DNA of 43,410 bases from an uncultured Opitutia bacterium (lineage in GTDB: Bacteria > Verrucomicrobiota > Verrucomicrobiia > Opitutales > Opitutaceae). A program made the translations under genes and the position numbers. The stretch is taken from assembly GCA_903900845.1 (NCBI GenBank), contig CAIUOU010000185.1, positions 1 to 43,410 on the forward strand, read 5' to 3'. Position 1 is the first letter of the stretch. Each line of letters begins with the position of its first letter. Shown here in pieces: positions 1 through 8,576 of this stretch. Under the pieces are notes generated by a model. The model saw only the letters and a program-made list of their open reading frames with translations, did not search any database and was not told the origin of the DNA.

Positions 1-374
<374 letters not shown>

Positions 375-969
375 GAAGAGTTATGAACCTAGTGATTCAT
401 GAACTACTTACGAAACTCCAGCACGGAGCTGGAGCTGTATTTTAAGTTTTGATTGGGGGTCCCAATCAATCGCACAAAGTAATTTTCAAAGATCTCCCAT
501 TTCTGGGGAAAGAGGTGGAGGCAACCAAGGTGGTGTGCCGCCGTCAAGAGATTTCCCAAACTTTTTGGAAAATTATTTTTTGAGAGAACATCCGTCATCC
601 ATCGCCGAGTAGTCTCTTCGAGATCTTCGAAGCTCCTATCCAGGCGAGGGAGGGAAGACGGTGCAAATCGCTTTGCTCCGTGCAAGATCTTTTTTGATTT
701 TTTTTAACCACCGTTTCTTCCAAAGGACGGGCGGGCATTACGTATCGGTAAGCTGGAGACATTAGGAGGCGATCAAAACCCGCTTCGGCCGCGGAACGCC
801 CTCTCCGGCCCCTCGGTATCGTGGAGCCTGCGCCGAAATTGCGCGATCGCAGGTTCTGCGAGCGACAAGCCGGGTTGACGCGATGGTTACAATTCGTAAC
901 CCCTGTTATGCCCCAAAGGCGCAAACCCCCAGTCGCCCCTGTCGGGTCCAACACGGAGACGTTTCACCC
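375..969. other. rRNA operon leader and divergent upstream region
   Basis: This gap lies between the 16S gene (minus) and the DUF1800 gene (plus). Positions 400-720 are much more AT-rich than the rest of the window, with homopolymer-rich stretches at 570-590 and 690-710, as expected for an rRNA leader and promoter region on the minus strand. A TTGACG hexamer occurs on the minus strand at 542-547, but no convincing -10 box follows at the right spacing, so no promoter is called. The ORFs here have no recognisable product. The promoter of the DUF1800 gene should also lie in this gap. Confidence 0.6.
480..494 (-). promoter_or_regulatory. boxA-like antitermination element in the 16S leader
   Basis: Read on the minus strand, about 105 bases before the 16S 5' end, the sequence contains ATCTTTGAAAATTA. 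This resembles the rRNA leader boxA of other bacteria (for example TTCTTTGAAAACTA in Bacillus), which recruits NusB/NusE to prevent premature termination. Its position inside the AT-rich leader of an rRNA operon supports the call. It was found by eye and could be chance in AT-rich DNA. Confidence 0.5.
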
Positions 970-3900
970 ATGCCGCGAAAGACACTCCCTCGTCTACTTG
1001 CATTTCTCGTTCTATTTTGGCTCGGCCCTGGACTTTCCCGCGCGGCGGAGTTCGACCAGCGGATGGCGAACTTCTCCACGCGCGCCCAAGCGGGGGTTGG
1101 CGTTGAAGCGGCTTTCGTCGGCTTTGCGATTGGGCCGGGAGCACCCAAGACCGTGCTAATCCGCGCAGTTGGCCCGGCGCTGACGGGGTTCGGCGTTTCC
1201 GGCGCGCTGGCCGATCCCAAGATAGAGCTTTATTCCGGAGACAGCCTCATCGGAGAGAACGACAACTGGACCACAGCCTCCGTGGGAGGTGTCACCGCGT
1301 TTTCCCAGGTCGGCGCCTTCCCGATTGCGGCAAACAGCAGAGATGCCGCGGCTACCGTAACGTTAAGCCCGGGAGCCTACACCGCCATCGTACGTGGGGT
1401 CGCGGAGGGTACTGGGATTGCGCTAGTAGAGGTTTATGATGTGTCCGGCGAGGCACGCCTCCGAAACTTATCCACGCGCGCGAGAGTGGGAACCGGCGCC
1501 GGTGTTCTGATCTCCGGACTGGCAGTCGCCCCCGGCGGTCCCTCGCGACGCATTCTCGCTCGAGCCGCGGGACCAGCGCTGACGGGGCTCGGAGTTTCCG
1601 GCGCGCTGGCCGATCCCTTCATCGCAGTCATCGAATCGGACACTGCCCGGCAGATCGGCTCGAACGACAATTGGAGCTCAACGGACGGGCCGGCGCTTTC
1701 ATCGGCCTTCGCCCAAGCCGGAGCGTTTGCGTTCCCCGCCGGCTCGAGAGACTCCGCTCTCCTGATAGACCTGCCACCGGGAAAAGGGTATTCGGTCCAA
1801 GTGAGCGGTGCGGGCGGCAGCTCCGGGATCGCGTTGGTCGAAGTCTACGACCTGACCCCGGATCCACTAGCGACAGTTAGTGTGGTCGCGGCGAGTTCGG
1901 CCACCGACAACCGGGGAGGTGCGCCAGCGGTTTTCCGTATATCTCGCGCCGGCAGCACGACCCAGCCGATGACGGTGAATTTTGCTCTGAGCGGATCGGC
2001 TGAAGCGGGACGCGACTACAACCCGGTGCCGAATTCGGTTACCATTCCGGCCGGGGCCGACTACGCGAACGTTTCGATCACCGCCGCGAGCTCGGCTAGC
2101 ACCGCCACGATCAACCGCGATCTGGTTCTCACGCTCGGCTCAGGCACCGGATACTCTTTGGCGGCGGACCGGAGCGCGCTGGTCACTCTTTTCTTCAACC
2201 AACCGACCCTGTTTCTGGCTTCCCTGCGGACGCCGCCGGGGGCTTCCGCCTCAACGGCATCTGGATCCGCGAGCATCCAGTTGGGCTCTGACGAGCGGGT
2301 CGCACTCGTGAGTGCCAGCTTCTCGGCGCTGACCTCAGCCCAAACCGTGGCCTACCTGAGATTGGGCAATCCCGGCGAGGTGGGAGCCGACCTCTTCAAA
2401 CTGCCGATCGGCCAGGTGTCTGGCCAAGCTTGGGTGATCACGGATAGCGGGACCACTACAGCCGCCGAGATTGTGAAGGCCCTGAAGGAAGGCCGCGTGT
2501 TCCTAAGCATCGAAACCGCAGGTTTCCCGGCCGGCGAGCTGCGCGGGTCGTTTGTGCAATCCAGCGCGCGCCCGGTTTGGACGGCTCCGGCGGCACCGCC
2601 TCGTCTAGCTGACGAGGCGCTCGCGGCCACGGATGCGGCAAGGTTCCTGATCCAAGCCACCTTCGGACCCACCGGAGCGGAGATCGATGCACTCAGCGGG
2701 AAGCGGCAGGCCGATCTCGACACTTGGATTACAGCGCAAATGGCGGCGCCACCCTCGTTCCATCTGGATGCGACTGATGAGGATTTCCGCACCTATTCGG
2801 CGGTGGGCGACAACCCGCAGTACAACCAGCAGAACCGGCAGGTTGCGTGGTGGCGAACCGCGTTGACGGCCCGGGATCAGCTGCGGCAGCGCGTGGCATT
2901 CGCGCTGAGCCAGATCTTCGTCGTGTCCGACGTAAATCCGACTCTCGCCAACAACCCCCGGGCGCTCGCGAACTACTACGACATCCTCGTGCGAGGAGCC
3001 TTTGGAAACGCCCGCCAGCTTCTAGAGGAAATCACCCTTAGCCCTGTAATGGGAATCTACCTCAGCTCGCTGCGGAACGCCAAGGCGACCTTTGACGCCT
3101 CCGGCCGACAACTCACCGCGCCGGATGAGAACTACGCCCGCGAGATCATGCAGCTGTTCTCGGTCGGGCTGATGGAGTTGCAGCCGGATGGACTGCCGAG
3201 GCTGAACGAGGTCGGCGCCCCGATTCCGACCTACGACAACCGCACGATTTCAGAGATGGCCAAAGTGTTCACCGGCCTGGGCTTCTACTCGGCGGCGCCG
3301 GCGCCGAACTTCCGTGGCGAACCAGCGAATTACCTGAGACCGATGATGTTTTACCCGGCGTTTCACGAGGAAGGGGAGAAGACGATCATCACGGGCCGAA
3401 AACTTCCCGCACGCCAAACACCCCCGCAAAATCTCAAGGACACCCTCGACACGCTTTTCAACCACCCTAACGCGGGACCTTTCCTCGTGCGGCAACTGAT
3501 CCAGCGCCTCGTGACCTCCAACCCCAGTCCGGGCTACGTCTATCGCGTGGCCCAAATCTTCGCGAACAACGGAGCCGGAGTGCGGGGCGATCTGGGCGCC
3601 GTGGTCCGCGCGCTCCTGCTGGACTACGAAGCCCGGTCCGCCGCCCTCGCGACCACGGCAAGTTACGGCAAACTAAAGGAGCCGCTGTTGCGCACGACGG
3701 CGATCCTGCGCGCCTTCGACGGAGGAGCCAACAATGGGCGCTTCCTCTTCGCGAATCCCGAGACGAATCTCGCGCAGGCGGCCCTGCGGGCCCCGACCGT
3801 GTTCAATTTCTTCGAACCCGACTTCGTGCAGCCCGGAACGTTGGCGGCGGCGGGGCTGGTGGCTCCGGAGTACCAGATCGTAACCGACACCACCGCCATC

Positions 3901-4233
3901 AGCATCCCGAACCAACTCTGGAACTTCATCTATGCAGGCCGGTCGGGCATCGCGGGCACCACTTCCACCGCCAACCCAGCCGAAGGCACACTGGGAGTGA
4001 AGCTCGATGCGGCCACGCTGGCCCTGGCTCGCAACCCCCGCGCGCTTGTTGACCGGATGAATCTCATCCTCGCCGGGGGAGCGCTGCCGCGGGTGGTCAC
4101 CGACCGTTTCGTCACCGCCATCACCGCCATGCCAAACAGCACGGCGAGCACGTACGGAGGCAGCGATCTCGAGCGCGTGCGTTCGGCGATGTACCTCACC
4201 GTTACCGTACCACAGGGGGCCGTGCAGAAATAG
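970..4233 (+). CDS. DUF1800 domain protein with Calx-beta-like and CHRD-like domains, secreted
   Basis: A 1087-residue exported protein. I chose the ATG at 970 rather than the in-frame start at 883 because it gives a clean signal peptide (MPRKTLPRLLAFLVLFW, cleavage near SRAAE) and has GGAG upstream. Order of parts: two tandem copies of a roughly 130-residue beta-rich module (about 29-160 and 164-294), a Calx-beta-like segment (about 300-410), a CHRD-like segment (about 412-528, ending AGELRGSF), then the DUF1800 domain (about 550-1080). DUF1800 hallmarks include ARFLIQATFGPT, WWRTAL, RQRVAFALSQIFVVSD and ENYAREIMQLFSVGL. DUF1800 proteins are typically encoded beside DUF1501 proteins, as here (7-base gap). 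Their biochemical role is not established; a role in export or handling of surface polymers is only inference. Confidence 0.93.
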   Translation: MPRKTLPRLLAFLVLFWLGPGLSRAAEFDQRMANFSTRAQAGVGVEAAFVGFAIGPGAPKTVLIRAVGPALTGFGVSGALADPKIELYSGDSLIGENDNWTTASVGGVTAFSQVGAFPIAANSRDAAATVTLSPGAYTAIVRGVAEGTGIALVEVYDVSGEARLRNLSTRARVGTGAGVLISGLAVAPGGPSRRILARAAGPALTGLGVSGALADPFIAVIESDTARQIGSNDNWSSTDGPALSSAFAQAGAFAFPAGSRDSALLIDLPPGKGYSVQVSGAGGSSGIALVEVYDLTPDPLATVSVVAASSATDNRGGAPAVFRISRAGSTTQPMTVNFALSGSAEAGRDYNPVPNSVTIPAGADYANVSITAASSASTATINRDLVLTLGSGTGYSLAADRSALVTLFFNQPTLFLASLRTPPGASASTASGSASIQLGSDERVALVSASFSALTSAQTVAYLRLGNPGEVGADLFKLPIGQVSGQAWVITDSGTTTAAEIVKALKEGRVFLSIETAGFPAGELRGSFVQSSARPVWTAPAAPPRLADEALAATDAARFLIQATFGPTGAEIDALSGKRQADLDTWITAQMAAPPSFHLDATDEDFRTYSAVGDNPQYNQQNRQVAWWRTALTARDQLRQRVAFALSQIFVVSDVNPTLANNPRALANYYDILVRGAFGNARQLLEEITLSPVMGIYLSSLRNAKATFDASGRQLTAPDENYAREIMQLFSVGLMELQPDGLPRLNEVGAPIPTYDNRTISEMAKVFTGLGFYSAAPAPNFRGEPANYLRPMMFYPAFHEEGEKTIITGRKLPARQTPPQNLKDTLDTLFNHPNAGPFLVRQLIQRLVTSNPSPGYVYRVAQIFANNGAGVRGDLGAVVRALLLDYEARSAALATTASYGKLKEPLLRTTAILRAFDGGANNGRFLFANPETNLAQAALRAPTVFNFFEPDFVQPGTLAAAGLVAPEYQIVTDTTAISIPNQLWNFIYAGRSGIAGTTSTANPAEGTLGVKLDAATLALARNPRALVDRMNLILAGGALPRVVTDRFVTAITAMPNSTASTYGGSDLERVRSAMYLTVTVPQGAVQK
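1057..1850 (+). repeat. Tandem intragenic duplication (two ~395-bp units) in the DUF1800 gene
   Basis: Units at about 1057-1452 and 1459-1850 encode parallel sequences: NFSTRAQAGVG versus NLSTRARVGTG, GPALTGFGVSGALADP versus GPALTGLGVSGALADP, NDNW in both, and GIALVEVYDVS versus GIALVEVYDLT. Identity is still visible at DNA level around GGCGCGCTGGCCGATCCC in both copies. This looks like a duplicated beta-domain rather than a short repeat. Confidence 0.9.
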
Positions 4234-4240
4234 GAGCACC

Positions 4241-5698
4241 ATGAATCCCAAGACCCGCGATCTCGACCTCACCCGCCGCCGCTTTGTCGGCGCCTGCTGC
4301 GCCTCGGTGGGCTCCACCGGCCTTGTCTCCACCCTGGCCCAGCTTCGCCTGATGGGAGGAGCGGCCAGCCCCGACACCCTATCGACACCGGCACGCGCCG
4401 GTGCGCCGGCACCAGATTTCAAGGCGCTCGTCTGTCTATTCTTTGCGGGTGGAAACGACGCCAACAATCTCGTGGTGCCGGCCGATAACGCCGGCTACAC
4501 GGCCTACTCCGCGGCCCGCACCGCGCTCTCGCTTCCCCAGTCGAGCCTGCTGCCCATCACGACTCCGGGAGGCGACGGTCGCGCCTGGGCGCTGCATCCG
4601 GCAATGACGGAGCTCAAGTCGCTCTACGACCGAAGCAAACTCGCCGTGATCGCCAACACCGGCACGCTGGCCTACCCCCTGACCCGCGAGACCTACAACG
4701 CGCGGCCGGAGCTTCGGCCGCGCCAGCTTTTCTCGCATAACGATCAGCAGGTCGAATGGCAGACCAGCGTCGCCGACAAACCTTTCTCCGAGGTGGCGAC
4801 CGGTTGGGGCGGGCGCGTGGCCGACCTGACCAACGCGCTGAACTCGAACAACCGCATCTCGATGATGATGACGTTGGACGGTCAAAATACCTTCCAGATC
4901 GGCCGGGTGGTACAACAGTACGCCGTCGGCACCGGAGGCACGATCTCGCTCACCGGCAGCGGTACCGGCACCTCGGCGAACGGACTTCGAACCACGGCGT
5001 TGAACGACACCCTCGCGCGTCAGAGCCCCAGCCTGCTCGAAGCCGCGTTCGGTGGTCTGACCAACCGCGCCCTCGGCACGAGCTCGCTGCTTTCCTCGAT
5101 CATCACCGGCGCCAGTCCGTTCGCCCAGATCTTCAACGGCGTCACCAACACCCGGCTCGCCCAGCAGCTGCATATGGTGGCCCGGCTCGTGAACGCGCAG
5201 GGGCAGCTCAACCTCACGCGGCAGATTTTCTTCGTGCGCATCGGCGGCTTCGACCTGCACGACAACCAGGTCACCCTCGGCAACACCTCGAGCGGGGCGC
5301 ATACCAACTTGCTGCGCGACATCAGCCGGTCCCTCGATGCGTTTTACCGGGCGCTCGCGCAGATCAACGCCGAGAACCAGGTCACCGTCTTCACCGGCTC
5401 CGATTTCGGGCGCACCTACAACACGAACGGCGACGGCTCCGATCACGGCTGGGGCAGCCATCATTTCGTGCTCGGAGGCGCCGTCCGCGGGGGCGCGATG
5501 TACGGGCAAATGCCGGACCTGCGCCTGGGGGGCCCGAGCGACAGCGGTACGCGCGGCACGTGGATTCCCACGACGAGCGTGGACGAATATGCCGCCACGC
5601 TCGCCCGCTGGTTCGGAGTGAGCGCCACCAATATCCCAGTCATTCTCCCCAACATCGGCCGCTTCGCGAAACCCGACCTCGGGTTCATGTCGGCGTGA
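4241..5698 (+). CDS. DUF1501 domain protein, Tat-exported
   Basis: A 485-residue protein with a twin-arginine leader (TRRRFVGACCASVG, then a hydrophobic stretch). AGGAG sits eight bases before the ATG and the gene begins seven bases after the DUF1800 stop, so the two are co-transcribed. DUF1501 proteins belong to the alkaline phosphatase/sulfatase-like fold. Recognisable motifs are FFAGGNDANNLVVP near residue 67, a histidine-bearing HPAM, SHNDQQVEWQTS, GGFDLHDNQ, and the C-terminal TGSDFGRTYNTNGDGSDHGW. These supply Asp/His residues typical of metal sites in the fold. The substrate is unknown. Its conserved pairing with DUF1800 suggests the two act together outside the cytoplasm. Confidence 0.93.
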   Translation: MNPKTRDLDLTRRRFVGACCASVGSTGLVSTLAQLRLMGGAASPDTLSTPARAGAPAPDFKALVCLFFAGGNDANNLVVPADNAGYTAYSAARTALSLPQSSLLPITTPGGDGRAWALHPAMTELKSLYDRSKLAVIANTGTLAYPLTRETYNARPELRPRQLFSHNDQQVEWQTSVADKPFSEVATGWGGRVADLTNALNSNNRISMMMTLDGQNTFQIGRVVQQYAVGTGGTISLTGSGTGTSANGLRTTALNDTLARQSPSLLEAAFGGLTNRALGTSSLLSSIITGASPFAQIFNGVTNTRLAQQLHMVARLVNAQGQLNLTRQIFFVRIGGFDLHDNQVTLGNTSSGAHTNLLRDISRSLDAFYRALAQINAENQVTVFTGSDFGRTYNTNGDGSDHGWGSHHFVLGGAVRGGAMYGQMPDLRLGGPSDSGTRGTWIPTTSVDEYAATLARWFGVSATNIPVILPNIGRFAKPDLGFMSA

Positions 5699-5706
5699 GC
5701 CCCGCG

Positions 5707-5748
5707 ACCGCCGGCAAACCGTGACCGGCGGTTATAACGCGACTTTTT
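5707..5748 (+). terminator. Hairpin with downstream T-run after the DUF1501 gene
   Basis: An inverted repeat ACCGCCGG / CCGGCGGT (5707-5714 and 5725-5732, ten-base loop) is followed about 11 bases later by TTTTT at 5744-5748. The T-run is farther from the stem than in a classical intrinsic terminator, so it may be only a partial or Rho-assisted terminator between the DUF1501 and DUF3570 genes. Confidence 0.42.
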
Positions 5749-5830
5749 CCCGAGCCGCGCGACCCGGACGGCGGGAATCTTCGTTTGCAGCCGGCTCGCC
5801 GTCGATTCCCTTAACCCCAACCCTACCGCG

Positions 5831-6991
5831 ATGACCGCCCGCCCCCCCGTCTTTCTCCGGCCCGCGCTGCTGGGATTTCTCGTGATGCTGGCCCAGCCCC
5901 GGTCCGCCCGAGCGGAGGACGCTGTACGCTACAAGTTTCAGGACTATCGGGAAATGGGCGGTCGGGTGGCCATCAAGGTCCACGGCGCCGCGGTGGAGAA
6001 GACGCTGGGAACCGTGGGGCGGCTGAAGGTGGACGGCGTCATAGACTCGATCGCGGGCGCCACGCCGACCGGCCAACCGGCACCCACGGGAAGCGCCGAG
6101 GTCCCTCTTTCGACGCTCACGGAGCGTCGGGAAGCATGGAACGCCGGCTACGCGCACCAATTTGACGGCGTGAATGTGGCGGTGGGCGCGGGCAACAGCC
6201 GCGAGAGCGACTACGTTTCCGACGGATGGTCACTCAATACCCTGAGCGAATTCAACCGGAAGAACACCACGCTGCTGCTCGGCACCGCGGGCACCTCCGA
6301 TGAAGTACGCGTATTCCACCGGAAAGAATGGGAGCGTAAGCGCTCACTCGATCTCATCGCCGGCGTAACCCAGTTGCTCGACCCGCGTACCTCCGTGACC
6401 GCCAACCTTTCGTGGGGCCGGGCGCGCGGTTACCTCGCCGACCCCTACAAGTTGGTGCAAAAGAACACCGAGGTTATCCCGGGTGTTTTCCTGCCACTGA
6501 CGTTTGCCGAGAATCGGCCGGCCGAACGCGCGAAGTGGATCCTGTTTCTGGGCTACAATCGCGCCTTCCCGGAGTCCAGAGGCACCCTGGATGCGAGTTA
6601 TCGCCACTATCGCGATTCTTACGACACGAGCGCCCACACATTCGAGGCGGCGTGGTTCCAGCAAATCGGGGAGAAATGGATCCTGCGACCGATGGCGCGC
6701 CTTCACGACCAGAGCGCCGCGAGCTTTTATCGCTACCGCTTCGATGGCACGGCGATCACCCCCTTGGCCGGACCACCAAGGCCGAGCGGGCCCTTTTATT
6801 CATCCGATTACCGGCTCTCGGCCCTGCAAACCTTCACCTACGGCCTGAAGCTGGTCTGGGACGCCACTGACTCGCTGCAATTCGACGTCGCGTTCGAACG
6901 CTACGACATGCGCGGCACGGATCGAGTGACGCCGCAGAGCGCCTACTGTCGCGCCAACATCATCACCGTCGGTGGACGCTTCCTCTGGTAG
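5831..6991 (+). CDS. DUF3570 family outer-membrane beta-barrel protein
   Basis: A 386-residue protein with a signal peptide (LRPALLGFLVMLAQPRSARA, cleavage near ARA-ED). The mature part is an alternating-residue beta-barrel pattern with family hallmarks: FQDYRE, VDGVIDSIAGATPTG, TERREAWNAGYAHQF, SRESDYVSDGW, EFNRKNTTLLLG and a barrel-type C-terminus ending GGRFLW. DUF3570 proteins are usually encoded next to ApbE, TlpA-like and DUF4266 genes, and this window has exactly that set. Residues 72-78 (DSIAGAT) resemble the ApbE flavinylation motif Dxx(S/T)GAT except for Ala at the S/T position; T78 (codon at 6062) would be the acceptor. That link is inference. Function unknown. Confidence 0.87.
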   Translation: MTARPPVFLRPALLGFLVMLAQPRSARAEDAVRYKFQDYREMGGRVAIKVHGAAVEKTLGTVGRLKVDGVIDSIAGATPTGQPAPTGSAEVPLSTLTERREAWNAGYAHQFDGVNVAVGAGNSRESDYVSDGWSLNTLSEFNRKNTTLLLGTAGTSDEVRVFHRKEWERKRSLDLIAGVTQLLDPRTSVTANLSWGRARGYLADPYKLVQKNTEVIPGVFLPLTFAENRPAERAKWILFLGYNRAFPESRGTLDASYRHYRDSYDTSAHTFEAAWFQQIGEKWILRPMARLHDQSAASFYRYRFDGTAITPLAGPPRPSGPFYSSDYRLSALQTFTYGLKLVWDATDSLQFDVAFERYDMRGTDRVTPQSAYCRANIITVGGRFLW

Positions 6992-7026
6992 GATTTTCCC
7001 CGGCGAGAGATAACCGCTCAAAATCA

Positions 7027-8016
7027 TTGGCCTACATCGCCCAGTCCCATCGTGCTCCCCCGCCAGCTCCCGCGAGCGGGTCCGCGACGACACCGCTGCG
7101 AAGACTTTCCTTCGCCGCACTGGGGACGAACTGCGAGGTCCAGTACGCCGCGCCCGGCGGGGAAACCCAGGCGACGCACTTCGAGCGGGCTGTCACCGGC
7201 TGGGTGGGAGCATTTGAGGCGAAGTACTCGCGCTTCCGACCCGAGTCGCTGTTGAGCCGCATCAACGCGGCCGCCGGGAGGGAATGGGTGCCGGTGGATG
7301 TCGAGATGGAGACCCTCTTTAAACTCTGCGACACGCTGCATTTCATGACCCAGGGGGTGCTTGATCCGACCGCGCTGCCGCTGCTTCGCCTCTGGAACTA
7401 CCGTGCGGATAACCCTAGCCTACCGACGGACTCCGAGGTCGAAGCCGCCCGCCGGCTGGTTGGCTGGAGGAAGGTTCAACGCTCCCCCGGAAAGGTTTTC
7501 CTGCCCGAGCCGGGCATGGCCTTGGACTTCGGCGGCTTCGGCAAGGAGTACGCGGTCGATATGGCCGCACAGATCGCCGTCCAAAACGGCATTTCCAGCG
7601 CCTTGATCGACTTCGGCCACGACTTGAAAGCGCTCGGTCAGCCGCCGGACCGACCCGCCTGGCACATCGGTCTTGAGGATCCCGTTCGGCCAGAGACGAC
7701 GAACGGGAGCATCGCGGTCATCGGCAAAGGAGTGGCCTCATCCGGGGACTACATCCGGCGGGTGGTGATCGGCGGCCGAAAGTACGGGCACATTGTCGAC
7801 CCTCGAGGCGGCCGTCCCGTCGCCAACGGCTGTCTGCAGGCTACGGTCGTCACCGGAAGCTGCCTTCAGGCCGGGGTTCTGTCGACGACCGCCTTTGTTC
7901 TCGGGGTGACCAAGGGTATTGAGTTCATCCAGTCCTTTCCGGGCGCCGAGGGCCTGATCATCACTGAAAACGCACGCGCCCAAACCAGAGGATTTTTCAA
8001 TTATGTGGTGTCCTAA
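7027..8016 (+). CDS. ApbE-like FAD:protein FMN transferase, variant metal site
   Basis: ApbE proteins use FAD to attach FMN covalently to a Thr of target proteins, with Mg2+. This 329-residue protein has the family order: FAALGTNCEVQY near residue 28, DFGGFGKEYAVD (usual DLGGIAKGYAVD), LIDFGHDLKALG (usual NIGGDI), VASSGDY, GHIVDPRGGRP, and the C-terminal AGVLSTTAFVLG. The last is normally ADALST, whose Asp binds Mg2+; here it is Gly (GGG, near 7872), and the NxGGD motif is altered too. No signal peptide or lipobox is visible, unlike most periplasmic ApbE. The TTG start at 7027 is the only reasonable start that keeps the N-terminal strand; no strong ribosome binding site is seen. Activity is uncertain because of the substitutions. 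Confidence 0.85.
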   Translation: MAYIAQSHRAPPPAPASGSATTPLRRLSFAALGTNCEVQYAAPGGETQATHFERAVTGWVGAFEAKYSRFRPESLLSRINAAAGREWVPVDVEMETLFKLCDTLHFMTQGVLDPTALPLLRLWNYRADNPSLPTDSEVEAARRLVGWRKVQRSPGKVFLPEPGMALDFGGFGKEYAVDMAAQIAVQNGISSALIDFGHDLKALGQPPDRPAWHIGLEDPVRPETTNGSIAVIGKGVASSGDYIRRVVIGGRKYGHIVDPRGGRPVANGCLQATVVTGSCLQAGVLSTTAFVLGVTKGIEFIQSFPGAEGLIITENARAQTRGFFNYVVS

Positions 8017-8020
8017 TCCC

Positions 8021-8542
8021 ATGAACTCAGCCGGGTGGCGAAGACTGCTGACTACCCTTTTTCTGGGGATGGCTTGCGCTGGTCCGGCCGATGCCGCGGT
8101 GAAGGAAGGCGATGCCTTCCCCCGGCTGGAACCGGGTCGTCTCAAGGTCATTGCCGGCGGAGCCTTCCCGGAGTTGGCCGACAAAGTCGTGCTGGTGGAT
8201 TTCTGGGCGTCCTGGTGCGCACCATGCAAGGCGTCGTTTCCGGCGATGGAAAAGCTGCATCGTGAGTTCTCAAGCCGGGGATTTGCCGTGGTGGCGGTGG
8301 GCATCGACGAAAACCCGGCCGCGGCGGCCGCTTTCGTGAAAAAACTTTCCCCGGACTTCCCTGCCCTGCACGACCACCGCCAGGAATTGGTGCGCCAAGT
8401 GGAGGTGCCCACCCTGCCGACCAGTTTCCTACTTGGCCGCGATGGCAAGGTTAGGCTCGTGCACCAAGGCTTCCACGGGGAGCGGACTGAGTCCGAGTTA
8501 CGCCGGCAAATCGAGGTGCTCTTGGCGGAGCCTAAGCGCTGA
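8021..8542 (+). CDS. TlpA-like thiol-disulfide oxidoreductase, exported
   Basis: A 173-residue thioredoxin-fold protein. The ATG at 8021 gives a good signal peptide (RRLLTTLFLGMACAGPADA); an earlier ATG at 8003, inside the end of the ApbE gene, is possible but adds a polar stretch before it. The active site is WCAPC (C66, C69) after VVLVDFWAS, and the cis-proline loop reads VPTLPTSFL. Redox-active TlpA/ResA proteins reduce periplasmic disulfides for metal or cofactor insertion. Here the likely partners are the Cys-tailed DUF4266 lipoprotein just downstream and the ApbE/DUF3570 pair upstream. The tight spacing to the upstream and downstream genes indicates one operon. Confidence 0.9.
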   Translation: MNSAGWRRLLTTLFLGMACAGPADAAVKEGDAFPRLEPGRLKVIAGGAFPELADKVVLVDFWASWCAPCKASFPAMEKLHREFSSRGFAVVAVGIDENPAAAAAFVKKLSPDFPALHDHRQELVRQVEVPTLPTSFLLGRDGKVRLVHQGFHGERTESELRRQIEVLLAEPKR

Positions 8543-8576
8543 ACCTCCCGCCCATGACAGTGACGGAAATCAACTC

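Noticed and set aside
542-547. TTGACG as -35 box of the rRNA promoter
   Set aside because: The hexamer 17 bases downstream on the minus strand is TTGCCT, not a -10 box.
404-954. Two overlapping minus-strand open frames in the rRNA leader
   Set aside because: They have no homology by eye, and AT-rich leader DNA upstream of 16S is not expected to code.
883-969. N-terminal extension of the DUF1800 protein
   Set aside because: It would place 29 polar residues before a clear signal peptide; ATG 970 is better.
4436-5509. 357-codon open frame antisense to the DUF1501 gene
   Set aside because: No recognisable motif; the opposite strand has a certain gene with family motifs along its full length.
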